DNA of 64,000 nt from UBA5972 sp964567685 (GTDB lineage Bacteria; Pseudomonadota; Alphaproteobacteria; Rhodobacterales; Rhodobacteraceae), in the NCBI GenBank assembly GCA_964567685.1, contig CAZMNO010000002.1, positions 102,144 to 166,143 on the forward strand, read 5' to 3'. Position numbers and translations under genes: made by a program. Positions 61,802 to 64,000 of the stretch are shown here, piece by piece. How positions within the stretch are numbered: the first letter of the stretch is position 1; every line of letters starts with the position of its first letter. The notes below the pieces were generated by a model that saw only the letters and a program-made list of their open reading frames with translations, ran no database searches and had not been told where the DNA came from.

Positions 61802-63640
61802 TTACCCCTCCATCGCCTCCAGCTCATCAATCATGCCGGAGATCATGCTGAGGCCCTTGTCCCAGAATTTCGGGTCGGACGCGTCAAGGCCAAAGGGGGC
61901 CAGCAGGGCTTTGTGGTGTTTGGAGCCACCGGCTTTCAGCATGTCGAAGTACTTTTCCTGAAAGCCGGAATCGCCCTCTTCATAGACCGCATATAGCGCG
62001 TTTACGAGGCCGTCGCCGAACGCATAGGCGTAGACGTAGAACGGCGAGTGAATGAAATGCGGGATATAGGCCCAGAAGGTTTCGTAGCCGTCCATGAACT
62101 CAAAGACCGGGCCAAGGCTTTCGCTTTGCACCGACATCCAGAGGGCGTTGATCTGATCGGGAGTCAGTTCCCCTGTCGCCCGTGCCGCGTGCAGCTTGCA
62201 CTCAAAATCGTAAAAGGCGATCTGGCGCACGACCGTGTTGATCATGTCTTCGACCTTGCCTGCCAGCAGGGTCTTGCGCGCGCCCTGATCGGGGGCTTCG
62301 GCAAGGAGTTTGCGGAAAGTCAGCATTTCGCCGAAAACACTGGCGGTTTCAGCCAGCGTAAGGGGGGTTGAACTGAGCAGTTCACCCTGATCGGCGGCCA
62401 GCACCTGATGCACGCCATGGCCCAGTTCATGCGCCAGCGTCATCACATCGCGCGGTTTGCCGAGATAGTTGAGCATCACATAAGGGTGGACGGCGGTGAC
62501 CGTGGGATGCGCGAAAGCGCCGGGGGCCTTGCCGGGTTTGGTGGCCGCATCGATCCAGCCTTTGTCAAAGAACGGTTCGGCGATTTCGGCCATTCTGGGA
62601 TCAAAAGCGCCATAGGCATCAAGCACGATTTTGCGCGCGCCCGACCAGATGACGGTTTTCGCTTCCTCTTGCGGCAAGGGGGCGTTGCGATCCCAGATCT
62701 CGAGTTTTTCGAGCCCCAGCCATTTGGCCTTGAGCGCATAATAGCGGTGCGAAAGCCGGGGGTAAGCGGCGACAACGGCGTTGCGCAGGGCTTCGACCAC
62801 CTCGGGTTCGACATCATTGGCCAGATGGCGCGAGGCCTGCGGGGTCGGTAGCGTGCGCCAGCGATCCTCGATCTCTTTTCCCTTGGCCAGCGTGTTGGTG
62901 ATGCGGGCGTAAAGCGGCAGGTTGGCACCAAATACCTTGGCCACGGCGCGGGCGCCTTTTTCGCGCCGGGCGCGGTCGTGATCGGTCAGAAGGTTGAGGG
63001 TGGATTCAAGGTTCAGTTGCTCGCCGTCCACATCGAAACTCAGCGCAGCGGTGGTTTCGTCAAACAGCCGGTTCCACGCGGTTGCACCGACAACAGATTG
63101 ATCGTGCAGGAATTTTTCAAGTTCATCGGACAGTTGATAGGGCTTCATTGCACGCATCCGGTCGAGCACCGGTTTGTAGCGGGCAAGATCAGTGTTTTCA
63201 CCCAGCATGGCGGCGAGAACCTTGTCGTCGATCCGGTTCATTTCCAGCGAAAAGAACACCAGCGGCGTCGACATATCGGTGATGGCACCCTGCATGTCGG
63301 ACATGAATTTGGCCCGGTCGGGATCTGTGGTGTTCTGGTAATAGCTCAGCCCGGCCAGTGACATGATGCGCCCGGCGATGGCCTGAATTCCCTCGTAACG
63401 CTGGATGGTTGTGAGCATCTCGGCGGCGCTCAGCGATGCAAGCTTGCCCTGATAATCTGTGGCAAAGGCGGTGCATTCGCCCTTCAGCCAGTCAAGATCT
63501 TTGGCGAGTTCCGGGCAGTCGCTTGACGGGTAGAGATCGCTCAAATCCCATTCGGGCAGATCGCCAAGGTCTTCACCGGCCTGAGGGTCGCGCTGATCAC
63601 GCAGGATGTCCGGGGCGAGGTCGGGATAGGTGAAGTTCAT
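61802..63640 (-). CDS. pepF: Oligoendopeptidase F (M3 family metallopeptidase)
   Basis: A 612-residue M3 zinc peptidase with the active-site motif LAHELGHGVHQVL and the C-terminal HFIHSPFYVYAYAFGDGLVN stretch. It degrades oligopeptides in the cytoplasm. It is complete. Its last 46 codons, from the Met at about 567, are duplicated twice further downstream with an unrelated gene between each copy, so this gene end is the recipient site of accretion. The 8-bp tandem repeat lies about 210 nt upstream of the start. Confidence 0.95.
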   Translation of the reverse strand: MNFTYPDLAPDILRDQRDPQAGEDLGDLPEWDLSDLYPSSDCPELAKDLDWLKGECTAFATDYQGKLASLSAAEMLTTIQRYEGIQAIAGRIMSLAGLSYYQNTTDPDRAKFMSDMQGAITDMSTPLVFFSLEMNRIDDKVLAAMLGENTDLARYKPVLDRMRAMKPYQLSDELEKFLHDQSVVGATAWNRLFDETTAALSFDVDGEQLNLESTLNLLTDHDRARREKGARAVAKVFGANLPLYARITNTLAKGKEIEDRWRTLPTPQASRHLANDVEPEVVEALRNAVVAAYPRLSHRYYALKAKWLGLEKLEIWDRNAPLPQEEAKTVIWSGARKIVLDAYGAFDPRMAEIAEPFFDKGWIDAATKPGKAPGAFAHPTVTAVHPYVMLNYLGKPRDVMTLAHELGHGVHQVLAADQGELLSSTPLTLAETASVFGEMLTFRKLLAEAPDQGARKTLLAGKVEDMINTVVRQIAFYDFECKLHAARATGELTPDQINALWMSVQSESLGPVFEFMDGYETFWAYIPHFIHSPFYVYAYAFGDGLVNALYAVYEEGDSGFQEKYFDMLKAGGSKHHKALLAPFGLDASDPKFWDKGLSMISGMIDELEAMEG

Positions 63641-63852
63641 GAGAGCTGCCTTCTGTCAAATTCAGGGTTCAGACATAAGGGCAGAGGCAGGGGAACTTCA
63701 AGGCCAAGCTCGGGTTGGGTGCTGCGTATCCGGCGAATGGCAGAAATTGCCGAGAGGCCAGTGGTGCCGCCAGGGTGCGAGGAGTGTGATCACCTCTGCT
63801 CAAACCAGCGCGGAAGTTGATTTTGTAACGGCCGCTTACATCCAATCCACCA

Positions 63853-63964
63853 GTAGACTGGTAGACCGGCAGGTCGGTAGACCGGTAGACCGGTAGATCC
63901 ATAGACCAGTAGACCAGTAGACCAGTAGACTAACCTACCAATCTGCCAGTCAACTAGTCACCTG
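63853..63964. repeat. 8-bp tandem repeat array (GTAGACCR)
   Basis: About ten consecutive units of the form GTAGACCG or GTAGACCA, in exact 8-bp register from 63853 to 63932, fade into four more degenerate units to 63964. The 63641-63852 stretch between pepF and the array has no gene and should hold the pepF promoter. The unit length is not a multiple of three, so the array is not coding. Confidence 0.85.
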
Positions 63965-64000
63965 GAACTATAATACGTATCATTATAAGCTCTGATTTTT

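Noticed and set aside
59456..61950. Composite transposon or integron explanation for the pepF locus
   Set aside because: There is no integrase, transposase or attC-like hairpin between the tails, and the repeats are pepF coding sequence rather than mobile-element ends.
63853..63964. Possible CRISPR array
   Set aside because: The unit is 8 bp with no spacers and no cas genes nearby, so it is a simple tandem repeat.

Overview
The window is GC-rich chromosomal DNA from an alphaproteobacterium, most likely a member of the Rhodobacteraceae. The main support is gene content and order: the ETF-ubiquinone oxidoreductase / TPR protein / ispE neighbourhood, a DUF4175 (TIGR02302-type) protein after lysA, rpoD next to dnaG, and rpoH after rluD. 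CtrA-, FNR- and PhaR-type sites and a cluster of GANTC sites fit the same assignment. I saw no rRNA, tRNA, prophage, integrase or CRISPR array.

Layout. 1-2125: 5' end of mobA, then fdhD, then an azlCD exporter pair. 2176-3899: an Lrp-type regulator divergent from alanine dehydrogenase. 4230-8513: a membrane coiled-coil protein, greA, an AhpD-like protein and ETF-QO. 8514-13060: an accessory segment (class V aminotransferase, VOC protein, cytochrome b561 / LysR pair, one orphan gene) punctuated by two decayed copies of the ETF-QO 3' end. 13175-17954: TPR lipoprotein-like or exported protein, ispE, polyprenyl diphosphate synthase, DUF2007 and a methyltransferase. 18137-24109: two DMT transporters, a DUF465 microprotein, phbBA for polyhydroxybutyrate with a PhaR-type box, an EAL protein and tag. 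24335-28674: TlpA-like protein, argH, an LptM-like microlipoprotein, a molybdopterin-fold protein, DUF2834 and lysA. 28702-35504: a DUF4175 protein, a zinc-ribbon protein, ftsEX, plsC and a PPOX flavoprotein. 35619-42629: ribE, a capsule-export/Kdo-linker set (kpsS, wza-like, kpsC), ribD and nrdR. 42780-50011: a GT39-like enzyme, YjbQ, a toxin-antitoxin pair, ubiTUV behind a perfect FNR box, and a two-gene aromatic ring-cleavage/hydroxylation unit. 50352-51137: a RAYT transposase with five REP hairpins. 51309-58104: rpoD, dnaG, DUF6476, rluD, rpoH, DUF4389. 58192-63640: dipeptidase, then pepF with two extra copies of its own 3' end, each tied to an unrecognised cargo gene.

The most unusual feature is that two separate core genes, ETF-QO and pepF, each have three copies of their 3' end, with unrelated accessory genes lying between the copies. 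At pepF the three 139-nt tails are intact and about 94-96% identical by hand count. Their junctions fall at the same codon, and cargo starts overlap or closely follow the tail stop codons. At ETF-QO the extra tails are decayed. This looks like repeated accretion of cargo at the 3' end of a core gene, with the gene end regenerated each time, and I know of no named system that matches it. All functional assignments rest on motif and family recognition by eye; no database search was run.
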